DNA of 64,000 nt from Pseudomonas paralactis (GTDB lineage Bacteria > Pseudomonadota > Gammaproteobacteria > Pseudomonadales > Pseudomonadaceae). The stretch is from the NCBI RefSeq assembly GCF_001439735.1, contig NZ_JYLN01000002.1, positions 372,001 to 436,000 of the forward strand. The letters run 5' to 3'. The notes below the pieces were generated by a model. The model was not told the DNA's origin and did not search any database. It worked only from the letters and a program-made list of their open reading frames with translations. Made by a program: the position numbers and the translations under genes. Shown one piece after another: positions 25,322-34,457 of this stretch (the stretch's first letter is position 1; the number at the start of each line of letters is the position of its first letter).

Positions 25322-28300
25322 TCAGTCCACACTGAAAAACAAGCGTCTGGCCAGCAGCCGGGAAATGCTCGCACGGTCGATGTCCAGGGTTTGCTGCACG
25401 CGCCCGGTCTGTCCGCTGCGTATTCGGGCGAACGCCTGGGCTTCAGCTTCGGCCTGGGCCTGGCGCCCCAGGCGCTGCTGTTCGGGGCTTTTGATGTGGG
25501 CGGCGGTGTAGTGATCGTCCGGGCCCAGGCGGGTTCCATAGTGAAAATGCGCATAACACAGCGGCTGCGCCGTTTGCGCATCCTGCACAACATAGACTTG
25601 CAGAAAATCCACGGTTTTGCCCTTGAGGCGTACGCGGGCACCTTGTCGCTGAATGCGCACCTCATTGAGCGCGTGCAGGAAGTCGACATCTTCGGCCCGC
25701 GTCAGCTTGAGTTTGCTGGCCCGGACGCGGGCCTCGACACCCGCTGCCTCCAGGCGCGTCGCCGCAGCCCGCAAGTCGCTGGCCCGCACCCTGGCGTTGG
25801 CCTGCTGGGTGGCGGCCAGCCGTGAAACGTCCAGGCTACGTAATTTTCTGTCGATATCCGCCGCCACCATGCGCCGACTGTTGGCTTGCGCCACCAACAG
25901 GGCTTGCAGAGATTCGGGCTCACACCTGTCCGACATGCCTTGCACCTTCGCAATCGCGTTGTCGACGCCTGCCAACAGCCGCTGGCCCTTGTTCACCAGC
26001 GCTCCCAGTTGCGGGTCGGCCGTACGGGGTCTGGCCGGCGGTTCCACCGCTTCCCATACGCCGTCGTCGGCCTCGGTGAAGGTGGCGATCACACTGCCCT
26101 TGTCGTCCACCAGCTCTGCGGTGCCGGTCGGGCCTTTGACCCGGGCCACATACACATCGCGGTTGCGCGTGCGGATGATCTTTTTTTGCCGCGAGCCTGC
26201 CACGTCTGTCCTGACCGATACCACACCGGGGGCCGGGTCCAGCAGGTCAGCCAGTTGCTCCTCGACCTGACGGTGCAGGCCAGACAGCAACGTCTGGAGT
26301 TTTTGCAGATTGGCCAAGTCAAAGGTGTCCGGCGCCATGGCGCGCCAGAACTGAATATGGTCGTCGGTGAGCGCATAGATGCGCCCCAGGCTTTTGAGCA
26401 CTTCTACACGTTCTTCTCGCGCGATGGACAGATGCTCCAGGTCCGCCAGGGAGCGGCTGGCCCAACGGGCACGCGTGATCACCTGGTTCAAGCTGTCAAA
26501 AAATTCGGCTTCCAGCGGTGGGCCTTCGATATCAATGGTGATGCCCCACAGTGTGGTCACTTGCAACGCTTGCAAATCCAGGATCGAAGGCCGCGCAGCC
26601 AAGTCGTTTTGCAGCTCGCGGGCCTTGTTGCGTCCAAGGCGCGGCACCGCCTTGAGTTGGTCAATATAGGTTTTTTCCAGCGTGCGCCAGCGAATCGCCG
26701 CCTCCTCGGCTGCCACTTGCTCACGCATGTTGCGGTCCAGGTCAGCATGGGCCTGGCGATTAAGATCGGAGCCGGCTTCGTCCTCACTCTCATCTTGCAG
26801 GACATCGAGCAGAGGGCGGATGCGCGCATTGATCTGCAGCATCTGCTCACGCGTGTCGGCATCCAGTAATTGCACGCCCAGAATCAGCGACTCCAGCACT
26901 TCACAAAGTTCTTCTTCATACCGAGGCCGTGGCTTGATCGCACGCAAACGCATCAGCAATTGCAGCTCCTGTTGCGAGGACGTCACCTTATTCTGCATTT
27001 CCTTGCGGTAGCGCTCCTCAAGTTGCGCCAACTGCGCCTCGGTAACCTTGCCCTTTGATTCGCGCGCCAGCTTACGCGCCACGATCATGGCTGCACCGGC
27101 CTTGTCACGTGCGCGCCCGGCATTACGGTATTGTTGTTCAAGGCTGGGCTCGGACACTTCAAGTGCCTGCAGCTCGGCTTCGAGCGCGGAATCGGCATTC
27201 CCCCCTGGCAAGTGCAATCGCGCATCAAAATCCCAATACCCGTCACCCAAGGGTTTCAACCAGGGACCTTTCTCGCGGCCATCGGCGCTGACGACCCGCA
27301 CTGCATTGGCCTCGTCCACCACCCGGTACACGTGCCCGCGTACCAAGGCATGCCATTGCGGTGGTGAAAATGAAGTGTCATAAACCAAACCCTGGCGCGG
27401 GCCGCTTTGCTCGGCGTTGCTCCATTCTCCGGAGAAAACCCTGAGGCTCAGGCGGCGTGCCCGAGCATTCTGCGCGGTGCTCAGGTCTTTACGCGCATTA
27501 CTCCAACGGATCGGGGTATGGAACATCGCAGGCACGGGCACACGAACGGGCACCGACGCGGCGGACTCGGCGTGTGCCAACGGCGCAAAGACGGGGTGCT
27601 CCAGTTGCAGCGCCTGATGGGGCACGTGGGGCGTGGCCTGGTGCGCAACAATTGCCATCAGGTTGCTCAGTACATCCGTAACGGCTTTGTTCCTGGCCTG
27701 TTCATCGTCGCTGGCCAGGTCCTGAATATCCTGCTGCAGGCTGTCGACCAATTGCACCAGCCATCCGCCCAATTGCAACGGCCCGCTGGTCAACGGCAGG
27801 ACACTGGCAAACAACAGCCAACCTACCTCTTTCATATGGGCCCAGCGTTGTTCGGCGTTCGATACCGATTGCCGGTCAGCCAGGGCAACCAAAGCCTTCG
27901 CCGTGCCGTTGAACACCAGCGTGCAGGGGCCTTGCGCGCCCAACTGTTTGTGCAGTTGCGCCGCCGGCGGTTTGTCATACACGCCGAACTCATCGCCAGG
28001 CAAAAAGCGACGGATATGCGGCTCATTAAAGCCGCCGTTGGCGTAGACCGCCTGGCGTGCCGGGGCGATCCAGGTCAGCACGCTGTCTTGCAAGGGGCCT
28101 GGCGCCTTGATGGCCTCGAACAACGCCTGGATCGACGCGTACTCCTGCAACATCGGTTCGAGCAATGGCCGGTACAGGAGATGCGCGCCCGCCTGCCCTG
28201 CCCGTGGGCCAATGATGAAGTGCGCGGTGACCTCATCGGCCTCAGCAGCCGCCGAAGCCTTGAACGCCAGCGGCCACAGCGCCATTGCCTGGCCCTGTAC

Positions 28301-29902
28301 CGTACGATCGGCCACGCGCGATTGCAGCGCAGCCTGCACGCGCCTGAAGCCATCCAGCGTCAGGCCGTGCTCGTCCTTGATCTTCAGTTCCAATGCCAGC
28401 ATCGGCAACTGCACGCGCAATTGGCGCTTGAACAACTGCAAGCGCCGAGCGTTTTCGGTTGGATCATCCAACAGCTTTCTTTTCAACAAAGCCGGGTAAG
28501 CCTGGCCGACGTCAGCCGTTTGCACACACCCGCTCAGCAGGTCGTAAGTCAACCAACCGGGCGCCGGGGCGTCGTTCAACGTGATGCTGGTGACGGTGTG
28601 CGGGAACCCGGCCAGGTTTTCCAGCGCCAGTTCGGTCAGGCTTACGGTGATCAGGTCGACTTCACCCGCGATGAAACCTCCCGGCACCGGCACTGCGGCG
28701 GCAATCACCCGTTTAAAGGTCAGCCGGACATCGGCAGGCCGCACTTTGCGCGCCGCGGGTTGAGCGTGCAGGCACGTTTTGAGCGCGTCATCGGCAAACT
28801 GACGGATTGAGTCGACACCGTCGAGAAACTGTTTACCGCCATTTTGCTCGCGGGCCAGCACCAGCGCCTGTAGCAGGCGCGCATAGGCGATGCTGTCATG
28901 CTCGTCGGCGTGGGCCAGCCACAGCGGCATGGCGCTGCGCAGCGCTTGCTGACGTGCGCCCAGGCTGGCGACGAACCAGCGTCGCGGGTCGGTGATGTAG
29001 TCGAGCAACGCCTGATGCTGCCCCGGTGCAAGCGCCAGGTTGCGGTCGATGCGGTCAATGTCGCGCAGTTGACGTGCCAGGTAGCTCGCGGCCAGGGCGT
29101 CGAACGGGTCGGTGTCAACGTCCTCGGCAAACCACTGCTCTACGCGCGCGCGCTCAGCAAAAGCCGGCAACCACGCAGCGATTTCGTCCTCGTCGCGCAG
29201 CGGGTGCAGGCCACTGGCCGGGCTGAACAGCAAGCGCTGTTGCCCGTGAATAAGGACCAGCACCGGCAGCATCTCGACGGGCGGCCCCGCCAGGTAAACC
29301 GCCTGCACCCGCAATGCATCGCCGTGGGCGCTCCACTCGTTATCCGGGCGAATCGGATGCAGCAGGGTTTTGGGGAACAGTGTGGCGAATTGCTCTTCGC
29401 TGTATCCCGGCGGCTTGGGTGAGTCATACAGCAGTGTCAGCAGGTCATCCGACAGGTAGCCCCAGCGCGTCATGTTCACCGGCAACTCTTCACACCACCA
29501 GGCTTGCAGGCGTTGCACATAGGTCCTCCACAACAGCGCGCCGCAGCGGTTGATGAGCCGTTCCAGTTCAACCAGGCTCGGGCCACCTTCCACAAACACC
29601 TCGCGCACCCGTTGGGCGACCACGTGATAGTCCGCCACCAGCAACACCGGGCCGGCCAGGGCCAGGCGTTGCAGCAGCCACTCGGACAAGGCCTGGTAAA
29701 CGAGGCTACCGTCACTGTCGGCGGGCGTGGCGATATAAATCAGACCGGCCTGCCATTTGTGTTCAGCAAAATGCTGGTCAAGGTAGGCTTGGGCGCTTTC
29801 TTGCGCGACCGCCAGCAATGACGGCGGCAGGCGAAACAACGTTTCGATTTGCTCGCTCGTGATGAGGTGCTGTGAGTCGGCTGGAGGGGTGGAAGCGGTC
29901 AT
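25322..29902 (-). CDS. Large dermonecrotic-toxin-like protein (DUF6543-type)
   Basis: This 1526-residue protein has no signal peptide. A region near residues 300-370 (RRWFVASLGARQQALRSAMP, LLQALVLAREQ) resembles the dermonecrotic-toxin N-terminal domain found in very large Pseudomonas proteins. A hydrophobic stretch near 690-720 (GWLLFASVLPLTSGPLQLGG) could insert into a membrane. A segment near 840-890 (GLVYDTSFSPPQWHALVRGH) and a long charged helical region (930-1080) follow. The C-terminal end (about 1380-1526, with YAHFHY and HYTAAHIK) is not recognised and may be the active part. It is transcribed alone and divergent from an unusual penicillin-binding protein. Toxin function is inference from architecture; no secretion genes are in the window. 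Confidence 0.75.
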   Translation of the reverse strand: MTASTPPADSQHLITSEQIETLFRLPPSLLAVAQESAQAYLDQHFAEHKWQAGLIYIATPADSDGSLVYQALSEWLLQRLALAGPVLLVADYHVVAQRVREVFVEGGPSLVELERLINRCGALLWRTYVQRLQAWWCEELPVNMTRWGYLSDDLLTLLYDSPKPPGYSEEQFATLFPKTLLHPIRPDNEWSAHGDALRVQAVYLAGPPVEMLPVLVLIHGQQRLLFSPASGLHPLRDEDEIAAWLPAFAERARVEQWFAEDVDTDPFDALAASYLARQLRDIDRIDRNLALAPGQHQALLDYITDPRRWFVASLGARQQALRSAMPLWLAHADEHDSIAYARLLQALVLAREQNGGKQFLDGVDSIRQFADDALKTCLHAQPAARKVRPADVRLTFKRVIAAAVPVPGGFIAGEVDLITVSLTELALENLAGFPHTVTSITLNDAPAPGWLTYDLLSGCVQTADVGQAYPALLKRKLLDDPTENARRLQLFKRQLRVQLPMLALELKIKDEHGLTLDGFRRVQAALQSRVADRTVQGQAMALWPLAFKASAAAEADEVTAHFIIGPRAGQAGAHLLYRPLLEPMLQEYASIQALFEAIKAPGPLQDSVLTWIAPARQAVYANGGFNEPHIRRFLPGDEFGVYDKPPAAQLHKQLGAQGPCTLVFNGTAKALVALADRQSVSNAEQRWAHMKEVGWLLFASVLPLTSGPLQLGGWLVQLVDSLQQDIQDLASDDEQARNKAVTDVLSNLMAIVAHQATPHVPHQALQLEHPVFAPLAHAESAASVPVRVPVPAMFHTPIRWSNARKDLSTAQNARARRLSLRVFSGEWSNAEQSGPRQGLVYDTSFSPPQWHALVRGHVYRVVDEANAVRVVSADGREKGPWLKPLGDGYWDFDARLHLPGGNADSALEAELQALEVSEPSLEQQYRNAGRARDKAGAAMIVARKLARESKGKVTEAQLAQLEERYRKEMQNKVTSSQQELQLLMRLRAIKPRPRYEEELCEVLESLILGVQLLDADTREQMLQINARIRPLLDVLQDESEDEAGSDLNRQAHADLDRNMREQVAAEEAAIRWRTLEKTYIDQLKAVPRLGRNKARELQNDLAARPSILDLQALQVTTLWGITIDIEGPPLEAEFFDSLNQVITRARWASRSLADLEHLSIAREERVEVLKSLGRIYALTDDHIQFWRAMAPDTFDLANLQKLQTLLSGLHRQVEEQLADLLDPAPGVVSVRTDVAGSRQKKIIRTRNRDVYVARVKGPTGTAELVDDKGSVIATFTEADDGVWEAVEPPARPRTADPQLGALVNKGQRLLAGVDNAIAKVQGMSDRCEPESLQALLVAQANSRRMVAADIDRKLRSLDVSRLAATQQANARVRASDLRAAATRLEAAGVEARVRASKLKLTRAEDVDFLHALNEVRIQRQGARVRLKGKTVDFLQVYVVQDAQTAQPLCYAHFHYGTRLGPDDHYTAAHIKSPEQQRLGRQAQAEAEAQAFARIRSGQTGRVQQTLDIDRASISRLLARRLFFSVD

Positions 29903-30070
29903 GTTGACACTCTGAGGGCAGTTAAAATCAAACGCTAACCGCCGCCGCGCGACCCGCTGGCCTAGACAATTAACGCCTGCCGTGACGCGCTGTGTGCTGC
30001 CCCGTCGACAAACTTCGTAGGCAAGGCAATTCGCGTCTACGCTTCAGACAAGTCCGATCAATCTGTATGA

Positions 30071-33000
30071 ATGGATCAATCGACTATGGGCGCACTGTGG
30101 CAAACCGACTCGCACCAGGCTGAAGCCGACAGCCCGTCACCCGCCCCATTGCCGAAAAAATCCAGACCGCCCCGGCCATGGCGCCGGCTGTTCTGGTTGA
30201 TCCTGTTGCTGGTGCTGCTCGCCCTGGGTTTTGCCGCGTTGCGCGAGATGCACAGCGCTCGCTGGCAAGCTCGCACCCTCAGCCAATGGGCCGCGCAGTT
30301 GACCTACCGCGTCGAACCCGGAGCCAGCGATGCGATCCTGTACCCCGGCACCGGGCCCTTCGATCAACGCCTGGGCTACAGCGCCCTGGGCGACTTCCTG
30401 CCGCGCCTGCTCAAGCGTAATTACGTGATCGAGTCCCAGGCGCGCTTCTCCGCGGCGCTGATGAATTACAGCCGTCACGGCCTGTTTATTCCCTACGCAG
30501 AAAAAATCCAGGCCGGGCTGAGCATCACCGATTGCCGCGCCGCGCCGCTGTATCAGTTCAATTACCCGACGCAGTTGTATGCGCAGTTCAGCGACGTGCC
30601 ACCGTTGATGGTGCGCAGCCTGCTGTTTATCGAAAACCGCGAGTTGCTCGACCCACAGCCTGCCCAGGCCAACCCGGCGGTGGACTGGCCGCGCTTTGCC
30701 AAGGCCGCGTGGTCGCAGGTTGCGCGCCAGTTGCATCTGCCGGGGCAGACGGCAGGCGGCAGCACCCTGGCCACGCAGTTGGAAAAGTACCGCCATTCGC
30801 CGGACGGCCTGACCCTGTCGGGCAGCGAAAAACTGCGCCAAATGCTCTCGGCCAGTGTGCGCGCCTATCAGCACGGCCCCGACACCCTTGTCGCTCGGCA
30901 GAACGTGGTGCGCGACTACCTCAACAGCGTGCCGCTTTCGGCAGTGCCCGGCCACGGCGAAGTGCACGGCATGGCCGAAGGTTTGCGGGTGTGGTACGGC
31001 GCCGATTTCAACCAGGTCAACCGGGCCCTGGCCGACACCACAAACACCGCGCCCAGCCTGGCGGCCCGTGGCCTGGCGTTGCGCCAGGTGTTGTCGCTGA
31101 TGATCGCCCAGCGCCGCCCGTCCCATTACCTGACCAAGGGCCGCGATGAGCTGGCGCAGTTGACCGACAGTCACCTGCGACTGCTGGCGCAACAGGGCGT
31201 GATCGAGCCGGGATTATTAAAGGCAGCGCTGGCCAGCCAGGTCACCTACCGCGACTGGCAGCAACAACCGACTACCCAGAAGATCGAGGCCAACAAAGGC
31301 ATCAGCGTGGCCCGCAGCCGCCTGGCCGCGCTGCTCGATCGCCCGCTGTACGACCTCGACCGCCTGGACCTGTCCGCCACCAGCACCTTGCAAGGCCAAC
31401 TGCAGGAGCAGATCACCGCCTACCTCAAACAACTGGCCGACCCGGCCTACGCCAAAGAGATCGGGCTGCTGGGCGAGCGCTTGCTCACCCCCGCCAGCAC
31501 GCCGCAGGTGCGCTACAGCTTTACCTTGTTCGAGCGCACCGCCGACAGCGCGCGCGTGCGGGTGCAGACCGACAACACCGACCAGCCGTTCGACATCAAC
31601 GAGGGCAGCAAGCTTGAGTTGGGTTCTACCGCCAAGTTGCGCGTGCTGACCACCTACCTGCAAATCATCGCCGAGCTCCATGAGCGCTACGGCGCATTGG
31701 CGCCAGCGGCGTTGAAAAAAGTCGAGGTCGCCGAACAGGACCGTCTCAGCCGTTGGGCCGTGGACTACCTGCTGCAAAATCCAGGAAAATCCCTGGCAGA
31801 CATGCTCGACGCGGCCCTGGACCGCACCTATTCGGCCAGCCCCGGCGAGAGCTTTTTCACCGGTGGCGGCCTGCACCGCTTCCACAACTTTCGCAACCAG
31901 GACAACGGCCGCAACCCGAGCCTGCGCGATGCCCTGCGCGAGTCGATCAACCTGCCGTTCATCCGCCTGATGCGCGACCTGGTGCGCTACGTCACCTACA
32001 CCAGCGCCAACAACAGCGCGCAGTTGCTCAAGGACGACAGCGAGCCCCGCCGCCAGGAATACCTGGCGCAATTCGCCGACCGTGAAGGCACCGCTTTTTT
32101 GCTCAAGTTCTGGAAGAAGTACCAGAAAAAAGACACCCAGGCGCGCCTGGAAACCTTCCTCGACAGTCTGCACCCCACCCCGATCCGCCTGGCGGCCGTG
32201 CACCGATACCTGCTGCCCGACGCCAGCCGCGAGAGTTTCAACAGCTTCCTGCGCGCGCGCCTGGCGGGAACCAAAGGCCAGCAGACACTCACCGACAAAC
32301 GCCTCGACACGCTGTACGACAGCTACGGCCCAGGCGCCTATGACTTGCCCGACCAGGGCTACATCGCCAAGGTGCACCCGCTGGACCTGTGGCTGATGGG
32401 CTACCTGCTCAACCATCCGGACGCGACGTTCAGCGAGATCGTCAAAGCCAGTCAGTTCGAGCGCCAGGAGGTCTACAGCTGGCTGTTCAAAAGCCGCCAT
32501 CAGAGCGCCCGCGACGGGCGTATCCGCACCATGCTGGAGATCGAAGCGTTTCTGGAGATTCATCAGCGCTGGAAGGCGGTGGGCTATCCGTTTGATCATC
32601 TGGTGCCATCGTTGGCGACCGCGATTGGCAGCTCCGGCGACCGCCCGGCAGCACTGGCCGAGTTGATGGGCATCATCCTCAATGACGGCGTACGCATTCC
32701 GGTGCTGCGCATCGACAGCCTGCACTTTGCCGCCGGTACGCCCTATGACACCCGCCTGATCAACGCCCCCGACCGCGCCCGCCGAGTGATGCCTTCCGAG
32801 GTGGCAACGGCCCTTCGCGGCGCGCTCTCCCAGGTGGTCGATGCCGGCACCGCCAAACGCGTCGCCGGCAGTTTCAAACACGCCGACGGCACACCGTTGG
32901 CCATGGGCGGCAAGACCGGCACCGGCGATAACCGTATCGAAGCCATCGGTGCCGGCGGGCGCATTCTCAGTTCCAAAGCAATCAACCGCACCGCCACCTT

Positions 33001-33184
33001 CGTGTTTTATATCGGCGAGCGCCACTTCGGCACGCTCACCGCCTTCGTGCCCGGCAGTTCGGCGCAGGGTTTCACCTTCACCTCGGCGCTGCCGGTGCAG
33101 GTGCTCAAAGGCATGGCGCCCCTGTTGATGCCATACCTGCAAGGCAACGAGCAGAACGCCTGCGTGAGCAGCACCGATAAATGA
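30071..33184 (+). CDS. Bifunctional transglycosylase/transpeptidase (class A PBP-like), extended
   Basis: This 1037-residue protein has a short cytoplasmic tail, one membrane helix (about 41-60), a family 51 glycosyltransferase region (ENRELL near 187, GGSTLATQLEKYR near 229) and a penicillin-binding domain with S519-T-A-K522, S625-I-N627 and K948-T-G950. All three transpeptidase motifs are present, but the gap between SxN and KTG (about 320 residues) is much longer than in PBP1a/1b, which implies large insertions. The transglycosylase motif is also relaxed (NREL for DxxF). It should build peptidoglycan at the inner membrane or act as a specialised synthase. It is divergent from the toxin-like gene. 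Confidence 0.83.
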   Translation: MDQSTMGALWQTDSHQAEADSPSPAPLPKKSRPPRPWRRLFWLILLLVLLALGFAALREMHSARWQARTLSQWAAQLTYRVEPGASDAILYPGTGPFDQRLGYSALGDFLPRLLKRNYVIESQARFSAALMNYSRHGLFIPYAEKIQAGLSITDCRAAPLYQFNYPTQLYAQFSDVPPLMVRSLLFIENRELLDPQPAQANPAVDWPRFAKAAWSQVARQLHLPGQTAGGSTLATQLEKYRHSPDGLTLSGSEKLRQMLSASVRAYQHGPDTLVARQNVVRDYLNSVPLSAVPGHGEVHGMAEGLRVWYGADFNQVNRALADTTNTAPSLAARGLALRQVLSLMIAQRRPSHYLTKGRDELAQLTDSHLRLLAQQGVIEPGLLKAALASQVTYRDWQQQPTTQKIEANKGISVARSRLAALLDRPLYDLDRLDLSATSTLQGQLQEQITAYLKQLADPAYAKEIGLLGERLLTPASTPQVRYSFTLFERTADSARVRVQTDNTDQPFDINEGSKLELGSTAKLRVLTTYLQIIAELHERYGALAPAALKKVEVAEQDRLSRWAVDYLLQNPGKSLADMLDAALDRTYSASPGESFFTGGGLHRFHNFRNQDNGRNPSLRDALRESINLPFIRLMRDLVRYVTYTSANNSAQLLKDDSEPRRQEYLAQFADREGTAFLLKFWKKYQKKDTQARLETFLDSLHPTPIRLAAVHRYLLPDASRESFNSFLRARLAGTKGQQTLTDKRLDTLYDSYGPGAYDLPDQGYIAKVHPLDLWLMGYLLNHPDATFSEIVKASQFERQEVYSWLFKSRHQSARDGRIRTMLEIEAFLEIHQRWKAVGYPFDHLVPSLATAIGSSGDRPAALAELMGIILNDGVRIPVLRIDSLHFAAGTPYDTRLINAPDRARRVMPSEVATALRGALSQVVDAGTAKRVAGSFKHADGTPLAMGGKTGTGDNRIEAIGAGGRILSSKAINRTATFVFYIGERHFGTLTAFVPGSSAQGFTFTSALPVQVLKGMAPLLMPYLQGNEQNACVSSTDK

Positions 33185-33234
33185 ACATACAGCGCAAAGT
33201 GCGATGCAGTGGTTATGTATTGGCCTTTCATGGG

Positions 33235-33700
33235 CATAGGTATCTACACAACTTTTGTAGCCACTGCCAACCGTAACCACGATGCGAAGCGAGCCGCTCT
33301 TGATCTGCTTTTGATCTGCTTTTGATCTTGATCTTAGGCGCCCCGTCAAACCACGCTGGCCGGAATTCGACAGGGATTTGGGGGGTAAACCGGCAGGGAT
33401 GCCGGTTTAGCCGCCCCGCGCCATGGATGGCGCGTGGCGGCGGCCCCCCAAATCCCTGGCGGATTACGGGCACACCGAGCCTAAGCGAGGTGCCGAGTGG
33501 TGGGGCAAGAGCGCTTTGGTTACTTTCGCGCTTTTCGAAAGTGACCCGCTGTAAAAGCGGAACCCATAGCAGCCGTTACCCAAATAACGGATATGTACTC
33601 GATCAAAGCCCAGCACCCTGGTCGGCCCTGAGGCCGCCATCGGGGCAAGCCCCCTCCCACAGGTCCGGCGTCGCACCAAAAAGTTGTGTAGATACCCATG
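33235..33700. repeat. Composite dispersed repeat (copy 2) with inverted ends
   Basis: The inner part (33259-33661) repeats the sequence at 8911-9227. It is bounded by a 22-base inverted repeat, 33235-33256 and 33679-33700, with one mismatch; the arms include GGTATCTACACAACTTTT. The unit also carries an 88-base palindromic insert (33371-33458) and ends with a REP core (33628-33661). No transposase frame is present, so it looks like a non-autonomous element. Confidence 0.75.
33371..33458. repeat. Nested cloverleaf-like palindromic insert
   Basis: A perfect 15-base outer stem (CAGGGATTTGGGGGG at 33371-33385 with its complement at 33444-33458) encloses two hairpins: a 10-base stem at 33386-33409 and an imperfect GC-rich stem at 33411-33440. 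The same position in the copy at 8911-9193 lacks it, which indicates insertion into the repeat or loss from copy 1. Confidence 0.75.
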
Positions 33701-33867
33701 CTTTCATGGACGTGATTAGGGTAAGTCATCTGACTTACAGACTACCCAACCCTGTTATTCGAGCCCCGCTACCCGCACGCAGCTGGACCAGCACCGGCTC
33801 ACATCGGACGACGAGGCCGGTATTCATCTGGCCTATCGCAGTACACTGGTACCCCGGTTGAGAAGGT

Positions 33868-33960
33868 TGGGAGCGTTACCTTGAGCAGCAGAACCCCACC
33901 GCCAAATGGAACAACGGCAACACCTTCGACCTGAAGTACCAGCAGCTCGATGAAATGAGC
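33868..33960 (+). pseudogene. Orphan gene fragment
   Basis: One frame reads WERYLEQQNPTAKWNNGN and TFDLKYQQLDEM without a start codon or upstream open frame. The residue mix and codon use look like real protein, so it may be the 3' remnant of a gene lost when the repeats arrived. The parent family is not recognised. Confidence 0.3.
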
Positions 33961-33968
33961 GCAAACGG

Positions 33969-34457
33969 TCAAGGCGCCAGAAAATCAAACATCAGGTGCA
34001 CCGTGCCGTAGTAGGACCCGCCCTGGTATCCACCCTGCGGCTCGATCGGAGCAATCTCCAGCTCGACGCGCCGGCCCATGCCCGCCTCGTCAGCGCTGAG
34101 TATCTGGGTCGAGTCCAGGGTCAGGGGCACCCGGTTGAACAGCACGCGCAAATCAATACGGTCGCGGCCGCTCAACAGATAGGGCACGTCCCCCAGCCGC
34201 GCGGCTACGCCGCCATTGAGGTTCTTCACGTCGAAGTTCTTGCGCAGGCGCCCGAGCCTGGAGGTCGCCAGGTCCCAGGCCAGCAGTTGGTCCTGCGCCA
34301 TCCAGTCAGGTTCGGAGGGCAGCACATAGGCTTCGTGGATCGGAATGGTGACCGACACATCAAAACTCTGGCGCTCCTGAAACGCCTGTACCGGCGCGCC
34401 GATGAACAACGTTGCGACCAGCCCCGCCCATACCGTCAGTTGCTTGAACATTGTCAT
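33969..34457 (-). CDS. CS1-type fimbrial subunit (second pilin)
   Basis: This 162-residue protein has a signal peptide (MTMFKQLTVWAGLVATLFIGAPVQA) and the CS1/alpha-fimbrial subunit pattern, including FDVSVTIPIHEAYVLPSEPDW, LGRLRKNFDVKN and a C-terminal strand ending HLMFDF. It resembles the major pilin at 39186-39686 in domain layout. The ATG at 34455-34457 overlaps the chaperone stop (TGATG); a GTG one codon earlier is also possible. As last gene of the operon it may be a minor or terminator subunit of the fibre. Confidence 0.8.
   Translation of the reverse strand: MTMFKQLTVWAGLVATLFIGAPVQAFQERQSFDVSVTIPIHEAYVLPSEPDWMAQDQLLAWDLATSRLGRLRKNFDVKNLNGGVAARLGDVPYLLSGRDRIDLRVLFNRVPLTLDSTQILSADEAGMGRRVELEIAPIEPQGGYQGGSYYGTVHLMFDFLAP

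Noticed and set aside
31217..33349. Long antisense frame opposite the PBP gene
   Set aside because: The plus-strand frame has intact PBP motifs; long antisense frames are common in high-GC coding sequence.
33322..33861. 179-codon frame across the composite repeat
   Set aside because: It spans repeats and the palindromic insert, so it is not a conserved gene.
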